A stretch of 64,000 nucleotides of DNA from Salvia splendens (lineage: Eukaryota > Streptophyta > Magnoliopsida > Lamiales > Lamiaceae). The position numbers and the translations under genes were made by a program. Location of the stretch: NCBI RefSeq assembly GCF_004379255.2, contig NC_056052.1:17082589-17146588 (forward strand), written 5' to 3'. Shown here one piece after another: positions 22,781 through 33,568 of this stretch (position 1 is the first letter of the stretch; each line of letters starts with the position of its first letter). The notes beneath the pieces are model-generated. The model saw only the letters and a program-made list of their open reading frames with translations, did no database searches and was not told the origin of the DNA.

Positions 22781-24554
22781 ATGATCTCGCTTCAATGGTG
22801 AGACAACTTAAGGTCGGCTTTTGTAGGCTTTTTCTATCTTATCACGGCCTCCCTTAGTAGCTTCGCGTACCTAGGTATTTCCTGCAACGATTCAACGAGA
22901 GTAATATTAGTGTGGACTTTACAAAACATGTTTAGAAAATGCTTGAATTGCTCTTCAAGCTTGAACTTCTTCTTCAGCTGGAAGGGGAGTACAATCCCGT
23001 TGTGCCACAAGTTCCTTCATGGCGGGATCCTCTGCCTCTTTAGTGGCTGGCTGCTGCAGGGTGTGCGGCGGTTCGCAGGGCGTCGGGCAGAGTCCAGATT
23101 GGAGAGCCGCAGTGGGGTATGCGGCGGTCCGCTATGCGTCGAGCAGTCCCTAGATTTTGTTCCGGAGGTGCTGTCGTCATCCTTTTTCTGCTTGGCGATC
23201 CACTTCTTGTTTATGTCAGCTACTCGTGCTGCTGCCTTTGCCTTGTTTTCCACAATATTTTCTTGGACTTGGTCCATTTGTGTCTTTATGTTTGAGACGG
23301 AAGTGGAAATTGTGCTTATTCCGGCCCCGAGTTTGTTCAACCTTGCTTCAACGACTCCAATCTTGATGTCGTTGGCTTTCCTATCTTGCACTAGCACCTT
23401 CAAAATCTTTATGATGCCTTGGTCATACATCTCCTCTTTCTTGATGGATTCACTACTCCACCTTTACTCACATTAAATCCGCCCCCCTGGTTAGGGCGAT
23501 AATTGTTGTTATAAGGCCTATTCGGACCGCCTTCTTGTTGCACATAGTTGACATCTTCGATAGGGGCGGGAGGAGCGTCGGGTTTAGTGACCGCGATGAC
23601 GGAGGTCGGTGGAACTGGATCCCCTTTTATCGATGTATCCATTTGGTCAACCCGAACTCTAAGCTCGGCCACTTCATTTGCAAAAGAGCTCTCTTCGGCC
23701 TCCTCTATGGTTGCTACTCTCCTCGAGTTGTGCCTCTCCTTTGACCACCCCCTGCTGTTGGTGGCGAACTCTTCTATGACCGCCATAGCATCCGGTGCAC
23801 TTTTCTGCAAGAATCCTCCATTCGCGCCAGAATCCAACAAAGCAAAATTTTTTTGATTAAATACATTATAAAGGATTCCTACCTGATGATCCACGGTAAA
23901 ACCATGGTTGGGGCACTTGCGGAGGAGGCCTTGCATGAACTGGAAGATCTTACTCTTGAGCTTTAAGATCGTGTCTGGCGGGTAGTACTTGTCGAGGAAG
24001 GCAGCCACTATATCCTTCCATGTGGAGACTTGTTCGGTGGGTACACACTCAAACCACTCTTTAGCAGAATCAATCAAGGAAAAGGGGAAGAGTCTTACCC
24101 TTATGGCGGCGCCGTCGACACCATTTAATTTCAGAGTGTTGGCGATCTCCACGAGCTTCGAGAGATGGCGGTTGGCATCTTCTGTGGCCCTGCCTGCAAA
24201 ATGGAACTGCTCAACCCTTGGTATAAGGGGCATTCGCAGCTTAAAATTGTTAGCATCAATGCGAGGGCCTTCGGGAAAAGTAATCATATTCCCGTGATTG
24301 AACATGTGCATCACGGGAACTATCTCCTTATCCTTCTTTTCCTGCGCCTCGCGAGCAGCCTTTTTCGCATCTCTCTCCTCCATCAACAACTTTATCATGG
24401 CTTGAAGCCTCTCTAGCTCTGCTTTGTCTGCCATTGATCCTTGATCACTTCTTATTTTCCTTCGGGTGCTCTCAAGTTCGAGATCGAGCGGCTCTAGGAT
24501 GTTCTTCCCAGAACGCATTCGCTTACACAACCTGAAAGAACAAAACAAAAACAA
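22780..24554 (-). pseudogene. Athila-type gag and gag-protease linker
   Basis: The main frame (24554-23409, 381 residues) starts in the leader. The likely initiator is the Met of MADKAELERL near 24434. It has an N-terminal coiled coil rich in Glu/Lys/Ala (AMIKLLMEERDAKKAAREAQ) and the retrotransposon gag block, including FNLSDSAKEWF-like SLIDSAKEWFECV and TWKDIVAAFLDKYYP. No CCHC knuckle is seen, as is usual for Athila. The frame shifts near 23420; the continuation (23430-23017) carries another coiled coil. A QLKKKFKLEEQFKHFLNMF segment at about 22990-22920 is the conserved linker before protease. Gag forms the particle. Confidence 0.8.
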
Positions 24555-24642
24555 ATTAAATGAAAATTAAAAACAGAAAGCAATTAAAATCCAAAGTAGT
24601 AAAATTGTTCATTTGAAGATATCAATCACAAAGTGAATGTAT

Positions 24643-24660
24643 TCCCCGGCAACGGCGCCA
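24643..24660 (-). promoter_or_regulatory. tRNA-Asp primer binding site
   Basis: Minus-strand TGGCGCCGTTGCCGGGGA, the perfect complement of the plant tRNA-Asp 3' end including CCA, six bases from the LTR end. Confidence 0.92.
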
Positions 24661-24666
24661 AAAACT

Positions 24667-25923
24667 TGATGCACTTTTTATTAGCACTATAAATACCTAT
24701 AAGTATACAGAGTAGGAATAGTATAGCTAAAGGTTAGTACCGGATATCGATCACGGGGAAAACACACACAGAATGTCTATCCTCTACTAAAACTCAATTA
24801 CTATTTGGAAAACTGAAAGATTTGGGAAATTTTGATAACAAAGAACAAATTAAAAGCAATAAACAACTAATTACAAATAAATCACGGAGATAAAAGTATA
24901 GAGATATGGGAATTCCAGGTATGTGCGTTCACAGTTATGGTTATACAAATTCCAACTATAATACCCTAGCACAGTTCTTACTTTGATAGAACGAGTCACC
25001 TAGCTTAAAGGAAGCTAATTGTAGTGTCTATTAAGTGGATCTAACTCGCCATCCTCCTCTCACGATTATGTAGCAAGTTATATTAAATCATCACAGAATG
25101 TATCACTCAAACGTGATGCATTATCCATTAACTTAAGGAAGAAACAAAGTAAGAACAAAACGGATATTGAATAGAAAAAAGAATTGTATAACCAAAGTCG
25201 TTACTAACACATCCCTAGAATCCTATGAATTTAGTTACACATGATAGAATAATCTATACATATAGATTGTTGGGAAGACAATGAAAATATAAGAAATAAA
25301 GCAAATAGAACCCAAAGATTGAATCCTTGTAGCCTTGATGTAAACTTAAATCATTTTTCAACCCCTTGCCCAATGAAGTACTCTAGCTTTTAATCTCTGG
25401 AAAATATTTAGCAAAGAGAAGATCCTTTTTGATGAAGCATTGGGAGGAATTTATAGGGAGAAAATTGCCCCTCTCAAATAAGTAAAAATGATGCAAAATA
25501 TGGTAAATCTTGGAGAGAAAGTAGGGCAAAAACTGCTCGCCGTTTTTTCCCAGCGTGCCGCTGCACCTTGGCCAACGGTCGTTGTGGGTTGGTCCGAGGC
25601 TTCTGACTCTTGGGCAGCGGTCGATGCGCTCTTTTCAGCAGTCGTTGGGCGTGTCTTGTTCTTCACGCACAACTTTCCCGGAGCGGGTCGCTACTGACTT
25701 AGTGGTCGTTGGGCGCCAGCGGTCGCTGGACATGCAGAACAACTCCAAATTTCCAACTTCGCGTTCTGACTCCATTTTTAGGCTCAAATATGTACATTTC
25801 TTACAAAACATGTCAAAATACCAAAATAGATAAAATATGCAAATAATAAACATGTAATGCAACTTTGATATTTAAAACGGACCAAATAATAGCCTTAAAA
25901 CCGAGCAAAATCTGAGCGTATCA
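24667..25923 (-). repeat. 5' LTR of the Athila-like element
   Basis: Element-orientation start TGATACGCTCAGATTTTGC at 25923, end GCATCA at 24667, 1257 bp. The TATA box TATAAATTCC is read at about 25455-25446, with the GC-rich motif island (25545-25740) just upstream of it, in the U3 region. Compared with the 3' LTR it lacks the section after 'cgagtcacctagctta' that carries the 'cttatgctcatacgatgc' stretch. Confidence 0.88.
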
Positions 25924-26146
25924 CACCTCTCAAATTGAAAGCACAAGACGACAGATTCGTGAAGAATCGGTACGAATTGCTACCGGAGTTGTGAACGAAT
26001 TCTGATCCAGGTATGTCGGTGGAATTGAATTCTTAACTGACCGCCAAATTTGCTTTTATGAATTTGGGTATTACCAATTCGTTTCCCCTCCCCTCCTGTT
26101 CATCTCATGTGCATTAGATTGAATTGTATTCGGTCATAATTTCTTA

Positions 26147-26330
26147 CTCCCTCCGTCCCTTAAATTTTGTCACATTTTTCCATTTTCGTTTGTCCCACAA
26201 AATTGTCTCACTTCACTTTTTGTCATTTTTTATAGTGGACTCTATATTCCATTAACTCATTCCATTTCACATTTTATTATAAAAATAATACTCCACTCTC
26301 CACTAACTTTTCAACTCACGAATAGGATAC
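26147..26330 (+). mobile_element. Stowaway-type MITE, one end only
   Basis: Starts TACTCCCTCCGTCCC, the standard Stowaway (Tc1/mariner) terminus, followed by typical 'cccacaaaattgtctcac' body sequence. The opposite end is missing before about 26330, so it is truncated. Confidence 0.75.
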
Positions 26331-26734
26331 TGTGGAGGCGGATAACTGCTCACATCACCTCATGCACGTAATCTATTTACCATGACCATTGTGTTGTTAA
26401 ACTATTGTATATCACATCTTGTTGAACCACGCCTTCTTATTTTATAGTTGACCCGAAAGTGCCTTTAATTAATTGTTACATTACGAATGTATTTTTTATG
26501 CCTAATCTCTTCGTAACGCAGTCCATCTATGCCTGGATTAAATTCAAGTTGTAAACATTATAAACCCACAACGTGAGCATATGTTATATACAGGCCTCCG
26601 AAGATAACTACAAGAGTCTCACATTACGACGGTCGGTTGTTTTTCCTGAGACATTATGACAATCACTTACGACGTTGTGATTACTCAAGGCACATATTAT
26701 TCAATCTGATGCGCGTGCGATGAACATGCAGGGA

Positions 26735-26872
26735 AGGGGAGACGAATTGGTAACACCCAAATTCATAGAAGCAAATTTGGTGGTCATGAAGAATTTTGGA
26801 GAAGAGTTTGTTTTCAAGGTTTTGGAGAAATGGGAAAAGCTTATATTAGGTATTTTCTCCGTTAGTGGTTAA
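26735..26872 (+). pseudogene. Inverted partial copy of the 16.0-16.3 kb ORF region
   Basis: From 26735 the sequence 'gacgaattggtaacaccc...agcaaatttggtggtc' matches the reverse complement of about 26040-26090. It runs straight into ATG 26786 and a 28-codon frame with EEFVFKVLEKWEKLI, closed by TAA at 26872. The other copy has some 190 bp between the same two blocks (ignoring the retrotransposon), so one arm either gained or lost an intron-like segment. Bases 26330-26735 and 26873-27240 hold nothing recognisable. Confidence 0.5.
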
Positions 26873-27280
26873 CGGTAACACCCTAAAAGTGGCCCTAGAT
26901 GGAATTTGCTATTCCGATTAGAAAACTAGTGAATCGGGGCTTTCGGCGATTGTTTTGACGGCAAAAATGGCCATATTAATTAAAAATAATTATTGGAAAT
27001 AAATTAGAGGTATTGTACCATTATAATTAAGTATTATAAGTGTAATTTGAATACGATTAAGAAAGAAATTAGAATCTGTACGATGTTCATACAGAGAATT
27101 TGATAGAAGGGCAAAATGGTCTTATCCATTAAAATAACCTATACAATAGTGAGTGAAAATTAGTGTCATGTTAGTAGGAAATAAAAAGACTTGAAATGAT
27201 TCTGTATAAATATTTGAATACGAACTCTAATAATAATAATAAGAATGAGTATTATAGTTAAAGGAAGAGCCGAGGGTGTA

Positions 27281-28430
27281 TTAGAATGAGTATGAATCAG
27301 TGGATATGCTAGGAGAAATAGAGTTTTGATCAGAGTTAGAGCTAGAGCTAGACACTGAAATTGACAAAAGAAAGATAGGTGTGCTGGGCATTTGAGCTGA
27401 GGGAGGTTGAATATGAGATGACCCAGAAGCATGAGGTGATAAATGAGGATAAATAGACTTATCAAAAATTATATCTCTGGATATGATAACTTTTCCAGAT
27501 GGAAGCAAAGCTTTGTAGCCTTTATGGGCTGAGCTATTGCCAATGAAAGTAGGACTTGATCTGAAATCTAACTTGTGCTTGTTATATGGTCTGGTGAAGG
27601 GGTAGCAAAGACATCCAAAGGTCTTAAGATCAAGGTAATTGGGTTTGGTCTTAAAGAGAACCTCATAGGGAGAGAGCAGTTTCAAGGTGGGAGTGGGAAT
27701 CCTATTGATGATGAAAGATGTTATAGCAAAAGCATCATCCCAAAAACAAGTGGATAAACCAGATTGAGCTAGAAGTGCAAGTCCCATTTCAACTATATGC
27801 CTGTGTTTTCTCTCGGCAATTCCATTTTGTTGTGGAGTGTAAGGGAAGATACTCTATGCAGAATTCCATAATATTTCAAAAAAAGAGTTAGACCTTGAAA
27901 TTCACCCCCAATCACTTTGCAATATCTTAATATTTGCATTGAGTTAATTTTCAGCCAAAGTCTTGAACTGTCTAAACACATGCTCAACTTCAGATTTAGC
28001 TTTAAGAAGATAAAACCAAGTAAAACGGCTGAAGTGATCAACAAAGGTGATGTAGTATCTAAACCCATTCCTTGATATAATAGGAGATAGCCCCCAAAGG
28101 TCACTATGCACAAGATTAAGAGGCTGAGAGTGATGAGTTTCAGAATATAAATAGGGCAATCTGTGACTTTTAGCAATACAACAGGGATGACACAAGACAC
28201 TTGATTTGATTGGATTGAAAGACAAATTACAATGTTTCAAAGCACACTTCACCATGTCAAAAGAGCAATGTCCAAGGCTCTTATGCCACAATTCTAGTTT
28301 AGAAGCATAATTTGAACAAGAAAATGATGTCACAGCAGCTACTGAACTAGGAAACTGAAAACTAGAATTAGAAGTGGTCTCGATGTCATTGGCGGAAAGG
28401 AAAGGGGATGAGCTGGTGTTCTTCTGACTT
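27281..28430 (-). pseudogene. Copia GAG-preINT and integrase
   Basis: From the edge of the nested element at 28430 the frame reads into LWHKSLGHCSFDMVKC (GAG-preINT) and CHPCCIAKSH, a HHCC zinc site. The integrase core has LVHSDLWG and the following DHFSRFTW. A frame break near 27940 disrupts the second catalytic segment. The frame 27787-27281 covers the C-terminal part (FWDDAFAITSFIINRIP, SPYEVLF, FGCLCYPF), then a Ser/Pro-rich tail. Reverse transcriptase should follow but is absent. Confidence 0.8.
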
Positions 28431-28688
28431 TGATATGGAGTGAAAGGCGGAAGTAAAACAAGAACTGGGATTCAATAAATATAAAAGAAGAACAATCCTC
28501 CAAAGAGGCCAAGATAATCCTCCGAAGAGGCCTACGGTTGATACCGTCCTAATACACTTTATTTTCCGAGATATCTAGCTCTTCTAAAGAGGAGCTATTT
28601 ATAAGGATCAACCTGTAGATAAATAAAGAAACAAACCCTCAACATTTAAAGTAACCTTTCAACAATCTCCATAATAATGAAAATAATC

Positions 28689-29516
28689 TCAAGAGATAAT
28701 GGAGATCATTAGCTTGATCTCTATCAATTGCCTCGCTGTCAAAACAGCCTTGCCCACAAGGCTGGAGTTGAAACATAAACACATTGCTTTGATAGGTGGA
28801 GGCTCGTACTCGTGCTTTCGAAGAGAATCCAGATTGCCAAACAATAGTGAACGACCAACAACATTAATGCATTGCTTCGATACCCTTGTTGTTGGGCTTG
28901 CAAGTAGCCATTCATACTCAAGATGTTTGGTTGTCATACGCCTACAACTAGCTTCACTGAATGCACATGTGGAATTGGGAGAGGAAAACATGAGTGAAGA
29001 GAGATGGCCTGCCCCAACTGGACGTACAGTGAGGGGTGGAGAGAGTGCAAGCAGTTTTGATTGTGAAATGGACGGTGAAAGTGCAAAATTAGGTTGGGTG
29101 ATGGGCAACTTATGGAGATGCTGATTTGCAGGGATGGATGGGGCATCCAGACGTGGGAGAGTCACGGGTTGCTGGACTGGTTGTATCTGCTGCACAAGGG
29201 GGCTGGTTGGGGGCGGATTAGGTGCAAGAGGAAGTAGGGGCGGCGGTGGCTCAGTGTTGAAGTTGTGGGACTTGGTATTGTTGGTGTGAGATAAAGGTTG
29301 ATCATCTAAAGTGAATGCGATTTGTTGCCTGCGCTCCCGAATGAAGCCACGAGACTGCAGATCCTGCAAGAACGGTGCCAAGGCATCATTGATATAGTTA
29401 GAGATCTGGGCTTCGAATGTGCTCATTTGCACTTTGATGTTCGCGACCGCCTTCTCCAATCTGTCAAGACGTTTTTCAATGCTCTGAGTGTTCACCATGA
29501 TGCGATCCACGTTCAC
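28689..29516 (-). CDS. Chimeric ORF of the small LTR element
   Basis: 275 residues, ending inside the 3' LTR. The N-terminus (MNVDRIMVNTQSIEKRLD, then LEKAVANIKVQMSTFEAQI) is a coiled coil like the gag start of gypsy elements. The middle is Pro/Ser-rich. The C-terminal third (KHEYEPPPIKAMCLC and GKAVLTARQLIEIKLM) looks like the tail of a pol gene read through into the LTR. I infer that an internal deletion fused gag start to pol tail. It contains no catalytic motif. The start Met overlaps a plausible primer-site segment, so an in-leader start is possible. Confidence 0.55.
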   Translation of the reverse strand: MNVDRIMVNTQSIEKRLDRLEKAVANIKVQMSTFEAQISNYINDALAPFLQDLQSRGFIRERRQQIAFTLDDQPLSHTNNTKSHNFNTEPPPPLLPLAPNPPPTSPLVQQIQPVQQPVTLPRLDAPSIPANQHLHKLPITQPNFALSPSISQSKLLALSPPLTVRPVGAGHLSSLMFSSPNSTCAFSEASCRRMTTKHLEYEWLLASPTTRVSKQCINVVGRSLLFGNLDSLRKHEYEPPPIKAMCLCFNSSLVGKAVLTARQLIEIKLMISIIS

Positions 29517-29542
29517 CGCACCAAATTGATATGGAGTTTAGG

Positions 29543-29859
29543 GTTAAAGGTAGGAAGCCCTAACTTATAATATAAACATATAAGATAGGAAGCCCTAACT
29601 TAACCCAAAACCATGGTCAAAGCTAAAGGGTTGACTCCCTATTATATGTTATTCCACACTTTCATGTGAAACCGATGTGGGATCGTATCAATCCATCCCT
29701 CTTTTAAACCGGACGTCCACGAACGGCACACGCCGGGTGGCAAACCCAAAGTCACGGGCCCACCATCCCCTTTGCTGCCCTTTTCCTTCGGGCCCACATT
29801 TTTCGGTGGCACCCCTTTGGTCATACCTACAGGTAGCCCCTTTCCATAGGACATCCGAA
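29543..29859. other. Insertion next to the primer site of the small LTR element
   Basis: The 30-bp phrase 'ccacgttcaccgcaccaaattgatatgg' occurs at about 29511-29539 and again at 29860-29890. Between the copies is about 320 bp that includes 'cgatgtgggat' and a GC-rich part. Either an insertion with a long flanking duplication or a tandem rearrangement. Unclassified. Confidence 0.5.
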
Positions 29860-30309
29860 TCCACGTTCACCGCACCAAATTGATATGGAGTGAAAGGCGG
29901 AAGTAAAACAAGAACTGAGATTCAATAAATATAAAAGAAGAACAATCCTCCAAAGAGGCCAAGATAATCCTCCGAAGAGGCCTACGGTTGATACCGTCCT
30001 AATACACTTTATTTTCTGAGATATCTAGCTCTTCTAAAGAGGAGCTATTTATAAGGATCAACCTGTAGATAAACAAAGAAACAAATCCTCAACATTTAAA
30101 GTAACCTTTCAACAATCTCCATAATAATGAAAATAGTCTCAAGAGATAATAGAGATCATTAGCTTGATCTCTATCAATTGTAATCTTCAACAATCTCCAT
30201 AATAATGAAAATAATCTCAAGAGATAATGGAGATCATTAGCTTGATCTCTATCAGGCTTGGTGGAGTTTTGTGAAGGAGGAAATGGTACAATCCTTGATC
30301 AAGTGTGCC

Positions 30310-31567
30310 CTAGAGGATTATTGCCTTGGATACCTGATCTCTCACCAAATAAAAAGCAGAATGAAATTCAAAGAAGACTCCATTATCTTTGGTAAATTGA
30401 GATACACTAAGAAAGTTTTTTGAAATTTGAGGCACATGTAAGAGATTATGCAAGAATAAGGTTCTAGATGAGGAATTATGAGGGGGTTTGAAAGCAGAAT
30501 TTCCAATATTACAGATATTTATTCCTTTGCCATCACCTAGATGAAGAAGCTTACCCCCAGTGTAATCAGTGGCTGAATTCAGATTGGAGAAATCATTTGA
30601 AACATGATTAGTAGCTCTGGAGTCTGGATACCAAGAAGAGGTTGAGATGGCATCAGTACCATATTTAGAAGGAACATGCTGAGAAGAAGAGGGTGGAAAT
30701 CCTTGGCTTCCTCTGATCTGTGCAACATTACCAATCGTTGAAGTTTCCTTGAGATCTGTTCTGAGGAGCAACATTGGGGACATAGCTCTGAATGTTCCAA
30801 CATTTGTCAGCCGAATGTCCTGGTTTTTGGCATAACTGACAGGTGAGCTTGTTTCCACCAAATCTGCCTCCACGAGCCCCTCTTCCTCCTTTTCCTCTGA
30901 AGTTTGAAGATCTTGCTCCATCACTTCTGAAATGTGGTGCACCATCTCTGTAGTTAGGTTCCTTTCTCTGATTTCCAGAAGAAACAAAATTCACAGAGGG
31001 TAAGGATCCATCAGAGTTTATAGAAAGAGATTTTGATTCCAGCCTTGATTCAAAACTCATTAGCAAAGATGAAACATTTGCTACTGTCCAAGTATCTGCT
31101 TGTGATGCTATAACCACCACGACTGGATCATATTCTCCTCCAAGTCCTGTTAAAATATGCATGATTTGATCCTCTTCAGAGATGCAACAGCCTGCTGAGC
31201 CAAGTAGATCACAATAGTTTTTCACTTTCTGCAGATAAGCTCGCATGCTCAGGGACTCTTTCTTCACTGTTTGCAGTTGGAGCTTGTATTGCGTGATCTT
31301 AGCTTTAGATTGGCTCGCAAAGCTGGTTTCAATGGCATACCATTTTTCTTGGCTGGAGCTTAACCCGACAACAACGTTCATGATATTTTCTGAAAGTGAG
31401 CATTGGATCCAGTGAGAGAGTCGTTGGTCCTGCATTTGCCATTTAGTGTAGGCTGGATTCAGCCTTTTTTCTTTAGGGACATCCTTCGAAGTCAGCATTT
31501 GAGGAGGTGAGAATTCTTCACCTGTGAGAAATCCTTCCAGGCCATAGCCTCTTACATCGGATAGCAT
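30310..31567 (-). pseudogene. Copia gag and protease
   Basis: The gag frame (31567-30728, 279 residues) shows the UBN2-type copia gag: a WIQCSLSENIMNVVVGL-like helix block, a YKLQLQTVKKESLSMRAYL segment, and a zinc knuckle CQLCQKPGHSADKCW. The protease is in an overlapping frame (30987-30310): the active site reads WYPDSRATNHVSNDFSNL, where the Gly of DSG is replaced by Arg, so it would be inactive. A TAG replaces a Gln codon in the conserved LQGTLDQGLY stretch at about 30310. A small frame slip joins the two parts. Confidence 0.8.
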
Positions 31568-31762
31568 ATGTTGCTTTCACACAAGATAATTATCTTCAGT
31601 TAATTTCAGAGAGATGTGATAATTTTGGGGAAAAAAAAGATATGGCTCATTCGGCCAAATTTCCAGATCTAAGCCATTTTTGGGCCTGTTTGTTTCTGCC
31701 ATGGATAAAGACAAGAGAGAGAGAGACAGGGGGAAGAAGAAGTAGCCTAGGATCAGAGCCTA

Positions 31763-31775
31763 GGCTTTGATACCA
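31763..31775 (-). promoter_or_regulatory. tRNA-iMet primer binding site
   Basis: Minus-strand TGGTATCAAAGCC directly after the LTR end; the complement of the initiator tRNA-Met 3' end with one mismatch (TGGTATCAGAGCC). Confidence 0.9.
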
Positions 31776-32044
31776 TGTTAGAAATGGTAAGGTGAGCAGC
31801 TATGAATGGAAGAGAACATTTGTGGGAGCATGAAGGGAATGAGCTGCTATTGCATTGATATTGTGAAACTTGAAAAACTGTGTACAAACTACATACAACT
31901 CGGTATTTATACATGACACTGGAAGAGTCTAGAATCAACAACCAAAACCCTAGATGACTAGCTGTCAATCTCAACTAGCAGACAAAGTTGCATAACTGAT
32001 TTTAGCTTGCACTCCAGATCTTAACCTCTAATATGATCATATCA
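31776..32044 (-). repeat. Copia 5' LTR, short
   Basis: About 269 bp; in element orientation it begins TGATATGATCATATTAG and ends CATTTCTAACA. A TATA-like 'gtataaatacc' lies on the minus strand at about 31919-31909. The partner 3' LTR is missing, so the left end rests on the primer site and the right end on the TG dinucleotide only. Confidence 0.65.
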
Positions 32045-32299
32045 GGTTTGACTCATTAAGACTTCTTTACACGTAGGTGAGTATAGTTGGCAGCTCATTC
32101 CAACATGGCACGAAGTTGCTTTCTTCATTTTCTTCTAATCCACTTGTGCACAACACTGCATGCCTTGTTCTTTATTCAAGGATTGATCCTCATTCATGCT
32201 TTGAATCTTCACGCTTTCAGGTAGGACATACTGAAAAAAGACGGTATGCTATCAATATAAATGTTGGTAGTATCAAAAATTCAGTACACCAAATTTTGG

Positions 32300-33271
32300 T
32301 AGGGGTGTGTCAGTTCAATCTGAATCCCATGGGCCCGCCCAATTAGTCCGCTAATATTAGAGGTTAGGGATGAAAAATTACAACCCGATCAGAAATCCAG
32401 CTAATAAGACTGACCCGATGGGCTTTACGAAAAATATAACTTTTACTTATTTATAAATATACCATGTGTTACACTTTTTCATATTTGAATCATTCCTCTA
32501 CGTTTTCTTTTTCTTTTCTTTATGAAAAATACATGTTCTTATGTAAAAGATGGGCAAAAGTTTATAACTCTCCCAATCTAAAAAGAAAAAAATAACTACA
32601 ATTTTATTTTATTTTATAAATCAAAATGCTCAAGCTAAAAGTGAGGCAGCTGTGCAACAGAGAGACACACATAACATCAAAAGGTCTCTAAAACAAGCAA
32701 AACAAAACATGCCAAAGACAACCATACACGAATCTATCATGTTGCAAAAAACAAACTAACCAAAGGCAGCCCAAAACTAAAGTCTAAACCAATCAACACA
32801 AAAAGATCACCCACCATGAAGAAGAAAAGAAGAGATGCATACAGAAAAAGAAGTCGAGATGGTCACAAAACCTGTACAACTTCAAGATTCATTTCCTCTG
32901 ATTCAACTCACTGCATCAAACAGCTTTTCTGACCAAGTCCTAGCTTCATATAGTTTGTCGAGAACATGATCTGGTTAGAAGGGAAATTCATGACACCAAC
33001 CTCTTGCCCACGTACCGAGGCGCCAAAACAATTTTCTTTGTTCGACCTCCCAATTTGGGTTAAAAAATAATTATATATTCATGTTTTCTTCTAAATTTGA
33101 TATTATTTTTATATCCATCTTATATTATTTATTTATAATGTTGATTTTGTAAATGAAGTAAATGTGTATATATTATTTATAAGAAATATAGAATCTTTAC
33201 TATTAATAAATAAATAAGATAATTTTAATCAACCCGGAACCCAAGCAAGGTTGACCCAATTGACATCCCTA
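32300..33271. mobile_element. Possible hAT-type non-autonomous element
   Basis: Ends read TAGGGGTGTGTCAGTT and, reverse complemented, TAGGGATGTCAATTGGG, similar to hAT termini. The 8 bases outside each end (AATTTTGG and CATTTCGG) match at six positions, an eroded 8-bp duplication. The interior (972 bp in all) is AT-rich with no convincing ORF. Bases 32045-32299 hold nothing I recognise. Confidence 0.45.
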
Positions 33272-33302
33272 CATTTCGGTATATCAAAATCTAGGTGAGA
33301 TA

Positions 33303-33368
33303 AATATATAATTTTTACTTAAATCTAGTTTTTGGTATAATATACAGAATGACGATTTAAGTACAGTA

Positions 33369-33420
<52 letters not shown>

Positions 33421-33537
33421 AACCCAACCCAACCCAACCCAAATAAGGTTAGTCCAACCGTCATCTGCACATATGTAGTATTTCCTTCATCTCCTATTAG
33501 TTGTCTACTTTCACTTTTTACTATAAATAGAAAGTAA

Positions 33538-33568
<31 letters not shown>

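Larger units (their letters stand above)
16329..25923 (-). mobile_element. Athila-like Ty3/gypsy element lacking RT, RNase H and integrase
   Basis: Minus strand, 9.6 kb, with LTRs 24667-25923 (5') and 16329-17775 (3'), a tRNA-Asp primer site, and CACCT target duplications on both sides (16324-16328 and 25924-25928). Order: gag, gag-protease linker, protease, then directly the pol-end phrase (about 21940-22000, 'GGNP'-type), so the enzyme core is deleted. A further ORF remnant in the position of Athila ORF1 follows, then about 1.1 kb of noncoding sequence. It is therefore non-autonomous and would need enzymes supplied in trans. The 5' LTR lacks some 190 bp present in the 3' LTR. Confidence 0.88.
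28431..30254 (-). mobile_element. Small LTR retrotransposon nested in the copia element, no enzymes
   Basis: Two LTRs of 296 bp (28431-28726 and 29881-30176), plus-strand ends TGATATGGAG and CTCTATCA. They are near-identical by eye. A further 69-bp partial LTR copy (30186-30254) is stacked on the right. Flanks GACTT (28426-28430) and GGCTT (30255-30259) look like a target duplication with one change. The only ORF is a chimera without protease, reverse transcriptase or integrase. It resembles a TRIM- or LARD-like non-autonomous element. Confidence 0.8.
27245..32044 (-). mobile_element. Ty1/copia element, 3' part lost, interrupted by a small LTR element
   Basis: Minus-strand order: 5' LTR (32044-31776), tRNA-iMet primer site, gag with CCHC knuckle, protease, GAG-preINT and integrase. 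Sequence ends at about 27245 after the integrase C-terminal linker; no reverse transcriptase, RNase H or 3' LTR is found. A 1.8-kb LTR element sits between protease and GAG-preINT. Several nonsense changes are present. It is an old, dead copy. Confidence 0.85.

Noticed and set aside
33372..33418. (TA)n tract as a regulatory element
   Set aside because: It is a common microsatellite; its only clear significance here is as an insertion site.
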